Part shown: in pieces, positions 28,505 to 35,665 of the stretch
Layout of the letters: each line of letters opens with the position of its first letter
How positions within the stretch are numbered: the first letter of the stretch is position 1
Assembly: GCF_003351865.1 (NCBI RefSeq)
Contig: NZ_CP022242.1
Location: 1,302,001 to 1,366,000 of the forward strand
DNA: 64,000 nucleotides
Direction of reading: 5' to 3'
Source: Methanofervidicoccus sp. A16
Lineage (GTDB): Archaea > AGJL01 > Methanococci > Methanococcales > Methanococcaceae
Notes under the pieces: model-generated
Told to the model about the DNA's origin: nothing
Databases searched by the model: none
Seen by the model: the letters and a program-made list of their open reading frames with translations, nothing else
Made by a program: the position numbers and the translations under genes

Positions 28505-28718
28505 ATCTTAAACATTTATATATTTGGATAAACTGATATAACTGTGAGTTGTTTGTAAATTACCATTTGTTAACCACCTAAAACCATCACGATTATTCAT
28601 TATAGATCTCTAAGTTATTCCCATTCTTTTACTAAAAAGAGCCCAACACTATACTTCCATTCTACTCTTTACTCTTCATATATTTTCTATTTTACTCTTG
28701 TCTGCATTTTCTATAACC

Positions 28719-28892
28719 TTAATATAGTACACTAAACAACGTCGATACTACAACCAATATACTAAATATATATGCCAACACCTTTATCCTGTTATCCATC
28801 CTGTAGGGTCTTTTTAGATCCTTTGAGAATTCATCGATTTCCTTAATTTTTTCATCATCTTTAAAGGTTATAACGTCTAATTTTATATTCAT
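28719..28892 (-). CDS. 57-residue single-span membrane protein, unknown
   Basis: The minus strand has GGTGAT, then ATG at 28892 and a stop at 28719. The 57 residues are a charged, soluble N-terminal 36 (MNIKLDVITFKDDEKIKEID...) followed by one hydrophobic span (VLAYIFSILVVVSTLFSVLY) that ends the protein. This is a tail-anchored layout. The good ribosome site, biased codons and sensible topology support a real gene. I do not recognise the family. It is upstream of and divergent from tyrS. Confidence 0.65.
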   Translation of the reverse strand: MNIKLDVITFKDDEKIKEIDEFSKDLKRPYRMDNRIKVLAYIFSILVVVSTLFSVLY

Positions 28893-29095
28893 AGTATCAC
28901 CCTCTTAATTTTTCTTTTGATAGTAAAACTTTTATCTTCGATTATAAAAGTGAAAAAACTCATATATATGCCTTTTTGCTCATTAAAAATAATGACAAAT
29001 CTTTTTTTGTAATTAAAAATAATGATAAAAATTATAAAATTAAAAAATAATAAAAAGGTGTGATATTAAATATTAAAAATAAATGAGGGAGTTAT

Positions 29096-30043
29096 ATGGT
29101 AGATGTAGAGAATATCATAGAAAAAATAGTAAAAAACACTGTAGAGATAGTAACCATCGAGGAGTTAAAAGAGATTCTAGAGAAAGAAGATAAAAAAGCC
29201 TATATAGGGTTTGAGCCCAGTGGAAGGATACACTTAGGACACTACCTACAGATTAAAAAGATGATAGACCTTCAGGAGGCAGGTTTTGAGATAGTGATCT
29301 TACTGGCAGATCTCCATGCCTATCTTAATCAGAAGGGTAGTATGGAGGAGATACACCAGTTGGCAGAGGAAAACAAAAAAGTATTCAAGGCTATGGGGTT
29401 ATCTGCAAAGTACATCTACGGCAGTGAGTTCCAGTTAGAAAAAGATTACGTATTAGACGTTCATAGGATAGCACTGAAGACCACCTTAAAGAGGGCAAGA
29501 AGGAGTATGGAGTTGATAGCAAGGGAGGAGGAGAATCCTAAGGTTGCAGAGGTAATATATCCATTGATGCAGGTAAACGATATAAAACACTTAGAGGTAG
29601 ATGTGGCAGTCGGTGGTATGGAACAGAGGAAGATACACATGTTGGCAAGGGAGATACTGCCATCTATAGGTTGGAAATCTCCAATATGTATCCACAACCC
29701 TGTACTTACAGGCTTAGATGGAAAGGGGAAGATGTCCTCCTCTAAGGATAACTTCATAGGGGTAGATGACGATCCAGATATTATCAGATCCAAGATAAGG
29801 AAGGCTTACTGTCCTATGGGGGTTGTAGAGGGGAATCCTGTACTGGAGATGGCGAGGTACTTCTTGGAATATCCACTAACTGTAGAGAGGCCTGAGAAAT
29901 TTGGAGGGGATATTTACGTTGAAAACTACGAGACGTTGGAAAGGTTATATAGAGAGAAAGAGATCCACCCGATGGATCTAAAGAACACTGTTGCAGAGGA
30001 GATAATTAGGATACTTGAACCTATTAGGAAAAGAATAAGGTAG
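29096..30043 (+). CDS. tyrS: Tyrosyl-tRNA synthetase
   Basis: An archaeal-type class I TyrRS of 315 residues. The HIGH-equivalent motif GRIHLGHYL is at about 43-51 and the KMSKS-equivalent KMSSSKD is near 212. It attaches tyrosine to tRNA(Tyr). GAGGGA lies eight bases before the ATG. A TATA-like CATATATATG near 28961 implies a leader of about 100 nt. Confidence 0.94.
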   Translation: MVDVENIIEKIVKNTVEIVTIEELKEILEKEDKKAYIGFEPSGRIHLGHYLQIKKMIDLQEAGFEIVILLADLHAYLNQKGSMEEIHQLAEENKKVFKAMGLSAKYIYGSEFQLEKDYVLDVHRIALKTTLKRARRSMELIAREEENPKVAEVIYPLMQVNDIKHLEVDVAVGGMEQRKIHMLAREILPSIGWKSPICIHNPVLTGLDGKGKMSSSKDNFIGVDDDPDIIRSKIRKAYCPMGVVEGNPVLEMARYFLEYPLTVERPEKFGGDIYVENYETLERLYREKEIHPMDLKNTVAEEIIRILEPIRKRIR

Positions 30044-30325
30044 ATGATAAAAAATTCAAATTTATTATAATAATTAATAAAGAGATATATAAATGGAAAT
30101 AAAAACTCTGTCTTTTCTTTTGGAATATTCTAAACACTAAAAAACAGATTAAGATTTCTTAAGAGAAGGTCCTCATTCTTTTTTATATTCTTTTTTATTA
30201 TTTTATTTTTTGTTATATTAATTATTACCTGATCAGTCAGAAAGTATTCTTATTACTCAATAATTATTTTTAAATAGTTATTACTCCAAATATAAAATAA
30301 ACAATAACTTCAATAGGAGATATCT
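30044..30325. other. 282-bp AT-rich gap after tyrS
   Basis: Short spacer between tyrS and the 58-residue gene. It contains ATTCTAAACACTAAAAA and AATTATTACCTGATCAGTCA, weakly like the TIR element interior and right end, but no paired end was found. Confidence 0.35.
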
Positions 30326-30502
30326 ATGGAAGAGAACAAAAAAATCAAAAAATTACTCCACATCTTAAAACATACAGAGGAGCACTTCGAGGAATTAATA
30401 AAATATATCGAGGAGTGCAATTACAACCCTGAACCATATAAAACAATATACAACAAGTTAAAAGAGGAAAACGATAAATTAAGGGAAAAATTAAGGAGTT
30501 AA
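30326..30502 (+). CDS. 58-residue charged helical protein, unknown
   Basis: ATG at 30326 after AGGAGATATCT, stop TAA at 30500-30502. The product is two lysine/glutamate-rich helices (KKIKKLLHILKHTEEHFEEL and TIYNKLKEENDKLREKLRS) with a short NYNPEPY linker, so a small coiled-coil hairpin. A strong ribosome site supports expression. The tail overlaps the convergent purP stop by 4 bp. No family recognised. Confidence 0.65.
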   Translation: MEENKKIKKLLHILKHTEEHFEELIKYIEECNYNPEPYKTIYNKLKEENDKLREKLRS

Positions 30503-31587
30503 GATATCACCCTATCTACCATATCCATCTCCAACGCCAATCTGATCTCCCTAGCAATCCTCTGGCCCATACTTAGAGGCTCTCCATGGTAGAGGAAGGA
30601 GTAAGGACTTCCATTCATAAAGGAGTTTGTTCCCCCGTCTATCCTTGCACTCATCTCAAATACTATCAACTCTAAGTTTTCGTTACATAGTGTCTGGAGA
30701 CAGAAAGGACCTATCATACCAGGGGGCACCATCTCCTTAGATTTTGCCACCAACTTATCCCCCATCTCGAATACCTGGGGGAGGAGACTCTCCCTGATAA
30801 CCACAGGAATATTACCTGTGATTACATAGGAGGGCTCTATATCTAACTCCAACTGATCCCTTGCAGGGATCCTAACTATTCCATCTATATTACTCTCATA
30901 CCTACGATCTATACCCATAAGTTCCACTGTATCTTTAAGAGGGGAGTAGAAGTAGTGGAGACAGAAGTTGGTACCAACAACGTACTCCTCTATATGGGCA
31001 TTTTCCACATCCTCCTGGGAGATTATTCCCTTTTCTTTTAGTGTGTCTATCTTTTTCCAGAATTCCTCCTCTGAGGAACAGATGAAGTATCCCCTTCCTC
31101 CTCTTGCCCCTGGGAATTTAACTATTACAGGAGTATCTATCTCTTCTGGACTGTTGTACTTCCTTGGAACCCTTAAACCACTCTCCCTTAGAAGTTTTCC
31201 CTCGAGATCCCTCTCAGATTCCCATCTAAGTATCCTTCTATTTCCAAAGATAGGCACCTGGAAGTCATTTTCAACATTATCCAATCCACAGTAGGCTATA
31301 AAGGAACCATGGGGCACTACTATTGCATTCATCTCCCTTAACTTCTCCTGTACCTCCTCCTTGGAGATATCCGAAAATTTATCTACGTATATAAACCTAT
31401 CTGCTACCTTGAATCTCTTATAGGGAACGTCTCTGTCCTTAGTAGTAATCACAACAGTGGAGAAACCCTCCAACTTGGCACCCTTGAGTATATGGAGGGA
31501 GGTGTGGCTTCCCAGGGTGGCTATAGTAATCTCGTCTTTGTTGTACCTGTCAAATATTTCTAATATCTCTTCTTTAGAGATTACCAT
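30499..31587 (-). CDS. purP: 5-formaminoimidazole-4-carboxamide ribonucleotide synthetase
   Basis: PurP makes FAICAR from AICAR, formate and ATP, replacing the folate-dependent PurH step in archaeal purine synthesis. The 362-residue ATP-grasp enzyme has the family start (ATLGSHTSLHILKGAKLEGF), PVIVKFPGARGGRGYF, and the C-terminal FEMSARIDGGTNSFMNG. It stands alone, facing the 58-residue gene. Confidence 0.94.
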   Translation of the reverse strand: MVISKEEILEIFDRYNKDEITIATLGSHTSLHILKGAKLEGFSTVVITTKDRDVPYKRFKVADRFIYVDKFSDISKEEVQEKLREMNAIVVPHGSFIAYCGLDNVENDFQVPIFGNRRILRWESERDLEGKLLRESGLRVPRKYNSPEEIDTPVIVKFPGARGGRGYFICSSEEEFWKKIDTLKEKGIISQEDVENAHIEEYVVGTNFCLHYFYSPLKDTVELMGIDRRYESNIDGIVRIPARDQLELDIEPSYVITGNIPVVIRESLLPQVFEMGDKLVAKSKEMVPPGMIGPFCLQTLCNENLELIVFEMSARIDGGTNSFMNGSPYSFLYHGEPLSMGQRIAREIRLALEMDMVDRVIS

Positions 31588-31926
31588 ATTTTCACCTTTG
31601 ATCTTTAGTAATCATTATTACAGAAACACTAAGATGATGTCATTTTTTCTGATTTAGTATACTTTTTATTTTTTATAATATTATTAATATTATTATAATT
31701 AGAAATTTAATAGAAATTATCTATTATTTTAGCACTAGGACTAGTATATCGCATTCCAAACTCCATAACTATCTCTCAATAAACATGAACAACTATCTAC
31801 ACAAAAAATATTTAATGGTGTCGTTGATAAATTTACTATAAATATAAATAGGGGGCGTTGATGGGTACCTCAGATCCTTTATTATCTAGAATGCATCGTC
31901 ATCTCCAAAAAATAAGGGGAGATATT

Positions 31927-32601
31927 ATGGAATCTAAAAATTTAAGTAATGATTTAAAATCTGATGAAAATGTTGATACTGTTGATAGCAATTTAGATGA
32001 AGAAGAATTGATTAAAAAATCTGAAAATCTAAAAAAAATAGTGGAAAATTTACAAAATAGGATAAAAAAGGCTGTAATAGGTCTCCAGTTAGAGGATGAG
32101 CGTAAAGAGTCTACAGAAGAAGAGAAAAAAGAAGAACCTGAAAAAGAAGAAACGAAAATTAATCAGAGAGAATATTTAGAGGAGATCAGTAAAAAATTGG
32201 AAGAGTTACCAAAGGCTATAGGAGAAATGGGTAATCCTAAGATAGAAGAAATGTTAAACCAGATATTAGAAAAGATCAACGTCCTTATAGATAAAAATAC
32301 GGAAAATGCCAAAAAATTAGATAGAATCATTGAAGAATTAGATAAGATTATTTCTAAACTAGAAGATATATCTGAAAAGATGGTAAAGTTATACGAAAGT
32401 GGCGGTATAACTGTACTGGATGTTATAAATCTTATTAGAGAGATCCATAGTGGAATCTGTGAAATAAAAGAAATTTTAAGTACTTACAGGTATGAAGAGA
32501 TAGACAGGGCTATAGAGATAGCAGATAATTTGAACAACAAGATGGATACCTACTTAAAGGAGTTTGAGAAAATTGTTAATGAGTCTGTAAGTGTAGCATA
32601 A
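31927..32601 (+). CDS. Charged coiled-coil protein, unknown
   Basis: A protein of about 224 residues with heptad-like helices throughout and a K/E-rich stretch (ESTEEEKKEEPEKEETK) like the linkers of CheA and CheB downstream. No enzyme motif, signal peptide or membrane span. Start choice: ATG 31861 or TTG 31858 would extend it by about 22 residues, but a TATA-like ACTATAAATATAAA lies at 31836-31849, too close for those starts. ATG 31927 has GGGGAGAT four bases upstream. It is 9 bp ahead of dapB and heads the plus-strand run that reaches the che genes, so a chemotaxis or motility link is possible but unproved. Confidence 0.6.
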   Translation: MESKNLSNDLKSDENVDTVDSNLDEEELIKKSENLKKIVENLQNRIKKAVIGLQLEDERKESTEEEKKEEPEKEETKINQREYLEEISKKLEELPKAIGEMGNPKIEEMLNQILEKINVLIDKNTENAKKLDRIIEELDKIISKLEDISEKMVKLYESGGITVLDVINLIREIHSGICEIKEILSTYRYEEIDRAIEIADNLNNKMDTYLKEFEKIVNESVSVA

Positions 32602-32610
32602 GGTGATCAA

Positions 32611-33429
32611 ATGGTAATCAAAGTCGCTGTAACTGGTGCCCTTGGAAGGATGGGAAGTGGAATAATAAAAACTATATGTCAGCACCCAGATCTCAAATTA
32701 GTTGCTGCAGTTGAGGTCCCCAATCATGAGAAGAGAGGAGAAGATGTTGGTAAGTTGTTAGGTATTGGTGAAATAGGGGTTGCACTGGAGACTGCTGATA
32801 GGTTAGAGGATGTTCTAAAGGAGAGTAAGCCAGATGTACTCGTTGATTTTACGGCTCCTGAAGCCACTGTAAAAACTGTTAAAGTATCTGCTTCACATGG
32901 TGTAAATCTAGTTATTGGAACTACAGGATTCACTGAAGAACAGAGGAAGGAGATAGAAGATACTATAAAGAAACATGGCGTTGCTGCGGTGATATCCCAA
33001 AACTACGCTATAGGTGTGAATATCTTCTTTAAGGTTCTGGAGTTTTTGGCTAGGAAACTTGGAGACTACGACATAGAGATAGTGGAGATGCACCACAGAT
33101 ATAAAAAGGATGCACCAAGTGGTACTGCACTGAGGGCTGCAGAGATTATAAAGAATAATTTAGATAGAGATGTCTCCATTATCTACGGTAGGGTAGGGAT
33201 CCTAGGAGAGAGGAAAAAAGATGAAATATGTATCCATGCTATAAGGGGAGGGGATGTTGTAGGAGATCATACAGTTATTTTTGCAGGTGACGGTGAGAGG
33301 TTGGAAGTCACTCATAGGGCTAGTAGTAGGCAGGCCTTTGTAAATGGGGTAATATTGGCTGTTAAGTTCATCGCTGGAAAGAAAGAGGGAATATACAATA
33401 CCTTCGATGTACTAGGTCTTAGAGATTAA
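32611..33429 (+). CDS. dapB: 4-hydroxy-tetrahydrodipicolinate reductase
   Basis: DapB makes tetrahydrodipicolinate in the lysine pathway. It has the NAD(P)-binding start VAVTGALGRMG, the DFTAPEAT strand, GTTGFTEEQR and the catalytic HHRYKKDAPSGTA. Length 272 is normal. It follows the coiled-coil gene by 9 bp and precedes trmY by 9 bp. Confidence 0.95.
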   Translation: MVIKVAVTGALGRMGSGIIKTICQHPDLKLVAAVEVPNHEKRGEDVGKLLGIGEIGVALETADRLEDVLKESKPDVLVDFTAPEATVKTVKVSASHGVNLVIGTTGFTEEQRKEIEDTIKKHGVAAVISQNYAIGVNIFFKVLEFLARKLGDYDIEIVEMHHRYKKDAPSGTALRAAEIIKNNLDRDVSIIYGRVGILGERKKDEICIHAIRGGDVVGDHTVIFAGDGERLEVTHRASSRQAFVNGVILAVKFIAGKKEGIYNTFDVLGLRD

Positions 33430-33438
33430 GGTGGAAGT

Positions 33439-34065
33439 TTGAGGGAGTTTATACTGAAGGCCAACAAGGCCATAACCTCTGGGGATGTAAACCTCAAGGA
33501 TCTTCCTGGGAGTTGTGGCAGGTTGGATCTCGTATGTAGATGTGTAAGTAGTGCATTTTTCCTCTCCCATGATATAAGAAGGGATACTGTTTTTTACTCT
33601 GTACACTACGGAGAACCTAACCCTCCAGTGGCTTTGAAATTTGTAGGATCTGAATTGAAAAGAGTGAGCCCTGACGAGAGAAGTATAGCTATATTTATAA
33701 AGAAGGCACTAAGTAAGGAGCATGATACCCACTGGAGGGAGAGTACTCCAGGTATATATCACGCCAAGAGGGATTTTAAAGATATAGTACTTGAGAAATT
33801 AGAGGAGGGAAGAAAGGTCTACCTCTTACATCTAAAGGGGAAACCTATTGAGGAAGTTATTAATCCCAAAACCTACGATGAGATAAAAGATAGAGGCTTT
33901 GTCTTTATACTTGGGGATCATATAGGATTGACTGAAGAGGATGAAAGATTCTTAAGAGATTTAAAAATAGAGAGAATATCTATATCACCTTTAGAGTTGC
34001 ATGCAAACCAGTGTATAGATATAGTTCATAACGTACTGGACAAGTTGGAGTATATGGAAAAATAG
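33439..34065 (+). CDS. trmY: tRNA pseudouridine(54) N1-methyltransferase
   Basis: TrmY, a SPOUT-fold enzyme, makes N1-methylpseudouridine at position 54 of archaeal tRNAs. The 208-residue protein has the family N-terminus ([20 protein letters not shown]) and the C-terminal knot region ([17 protein letters not shown]). The start is TTG with GGTGG upstream. It is packed between dapB and cheW. Confidence 0.93.
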   Translation: MREFILKANKAITSGDVNLKDLPGSCGRLDLVCRCVSSAFFLSHDIRRDTVFYSVHYGEPNPPVALKFVGSELKRVSPDERSIAIFIKKALSKEHDTHWRESTPGIYHAKRDFKDIVLEKLEEGRKVYLLHLKGKPIEEVINPKTYDEIKDRGFVFILGDHIGLTEEDERFLRDLKIERISISPLELHANQCIDIVHNVLDKLEYMEK

Positions 34066-34084
34066 AATTTTTTAGGTGATAAAA

Positions 34085-34537
34085 ATGGAAGAGGCTCCTA
34101 AAATGGTGGTTTTTAGGTTGGGCCCTAATGAATATGCTCTAAAAGTTGATGAAGTGAGAGAGGTACTAAAACTTCAAGATATCACTGCTTTACCTAACAG
34201 TCCAGATTATGTAATAGGAGTCACTAATATAAGAGGAGAGATAACTCCCATTATAGATTTAAGGAAAAAATTGAACATCCCTGGATACTACGGAGAGGAT
34301 AGTGAAAGGGACAAGGAAATGCTAGTTATGGTCGTAGAGATCGACGGTGTTCCTGTAGGAATATTAGTCGATGGAGTTAGTGATGTTATACAGATACCCA
34401 AAGAAAACATAGAGAAGGTAGATGGTGTTGGGAATAATATGGGTGTAGATTATATAGAAGGTATTGGAAAAATAGATAATAGACTTATTATAATATTAAA
34501 TATTAATAAACTAATTAAACCTCAAGAAGGCTTCTAA
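34085..34537 (+). CDS. cheW: Chemotaxis adaptor CheW
   Basis: CheW bridges receptors and CheA. The 150-residue protein is one CheW domain: VVFRLGPNEYALKVDEVREV, GVTNIRGEITPIIDLRKKL and GILVDGVSDVIQIP are diagnostic. A GTG at 34076 extends the frame, but it lies within the AGGTGA ribosome site of the ATG at 34085. It is the first che gene of the cluster, 19 bp after trmY. Confidence 0.94.
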   Translation: MEEAPKMVVFRLGPNEYALKVDEVREVLKLQDITALPNSPDYVIGVTNIRGEITPIIDLRKKLNIPGYYGEDSERDKEMLVMVVEIDGVPVGILVDGVSDVIQIPKENIEKVDGVGNNMGVDYIEGIGKIDNRLIIILNINKLIKPQEGF

Positions 34538-34558
34538 AAAATCAAAATGGTGGTACTT

Positions 34559-35656
34559 TTGAAAAAAATAAGAGTTCTAGTGGTAGATGATTCCGCATTT
34601 ATGAGAAAGGTAATCTCAGATATATTAAACTCTGACGAAGAAATAGAGGTAGTAGGTACTGCAAAGGATGGAGTAGAGGCTGTTGAACTTACTAAGAAAT
34701 TGAAACCTGATGTAATCACCATGGACGTAGAGATGCCCAGGATGAATGGAATAGAGGCTGTTAGGAAGATAATGGAGATTCAGCCAACACCAATAGTAAT
34801 GTTATCGGCACTTACTAAGAGAGGATCCAAGGAGACTTTAGAGGCTTTAGAGGCAGGGGCAGTTGATTTTATTCCAAAACCATCTGGTACAATATCCCTA
34901 GATATTAGGGAAATTGGAGAGGAATTAATAAAAAAAGTAAAGGCTGCGGCTAAGGCACGAGTAAGAAGAAGAATTCCTACAAAACCTAAGACTGAAGAAG
35001 AAAAGAAGGAAGAAACTCCTAAAAAAGAAAAGAAAGTTTCACCTGAACTTGAATTGGATATTCCACCTGAGAGACTATCCAAAATGGCTGTAATGATAGG
35101 TTCTTCAACAGGAGGTCCACCTGTAGTAACTCAGATAATTTCAAAACTCCCAAAGAATATGCCACCAATCTTCATAGTCCAACATATGCCAGAAGGATTC
35201 ACAAAGATGTTTGCAGAGAGGATGAACGCAGAGTCTCAACTAATTGTAAAAGAGGCTGAAGATGGGGAGTTAGTAAGACCAGGATACGCCTATGTGGCTC
35301 CAGGAGGCTATCATATGTTGTTAAAAAAGAGAGGAAACAACGTGTATATTGTGCTAGATAAGAATATGCCTAAAGTTCATGGTACAAAACCTTCTGTTGA
35401 GGTTACTGCCGAATACGTAGCAAGGATTTACGGTGGAAAAACTGTGGCAGTGATGTTAACGGGAATAGGTAGAGATGGAGCAGATGCATATAAGATGATA
35501 AAAGAAAAGGGAGGGAAGATAATAGCCCAGGATAAAGATTCTTGTGTTGTATTTGGAATGCCAAAGGCTGTTATCGAGTTAGGTATTGCAGATGCTATAT
35601 TACCTCCCTCAAAGATACCTGAGGCCATTGTCAAGTTCATCAAGAGTATGGCGTAA
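34559..35656 (+). CDS. cheB: Chemotaxis glutamate methylesterase CheB
   Basis: CheB removes methyl groups from receptors for adaptation. The N-terminal receiver domain has acidic DDSAF, phospho-accepting Asp in TMDVEMPRMNG, and KPSG. A K/E-rich linker follows, then the esterase domain with the Ser-His-Asp triad in GSSTGGPP, VQHMPEGF and GIGRDGADAY. The frame opens at ATG 34547, but GGTGGT there is the ribosome site for TTG 34559 (365 residues). Confidence 0.95.
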   Translation: MKKIRVLVVDDSAFMRKVISDILNSDEEIEVVGTAKDGVEAVELTKKLKPDVITMDVEMPRMNGIEAVRKIMEIQPTPIVMLSALTKRGSKETLEALEAGAVDFIPKPSGTISLDIREIGEELIKKVKAAAKARVRRRIPTKPKTEEEKKEETPKKEKKVSPELELDIPPERLSKMAVMIGSSTGGPPVVTQIISKLPKNMPPIFIVQHMPEGFTKMFAERMNAESQLIVKEAEDGELVRPGYAYVAPGGYHMLLKKRGNNVYIVLDKNMPKVHGTKPSVEVTAEYVARIYGGKTVAVMLTGIGRDGADAYKMIKEKGGKIIAQDKDSCVVFGMPKAVIELGIADAILPPSKIPEAIVKFIKSMA

Positions 35657-35665
35657 GGGATAACC

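Larger units (their letters stand above)
28385..28718. other. fwd promoter/operator region and downstream of the 57-residue gene
   Basis: The first 120 bp contain two palindromes around a TATA box (separate entries). The rest, 28505-28718, is AT-rich and holds no open frame or RNA gene that I can support. Confidence 0.5.

Noticed and set aside
28505-28718. Small RNA or riboswitch between fwd and the 57-residue gene
   Set aside because: I could not find a stable paired structure or known motif; the DNA is simply AT-rich.
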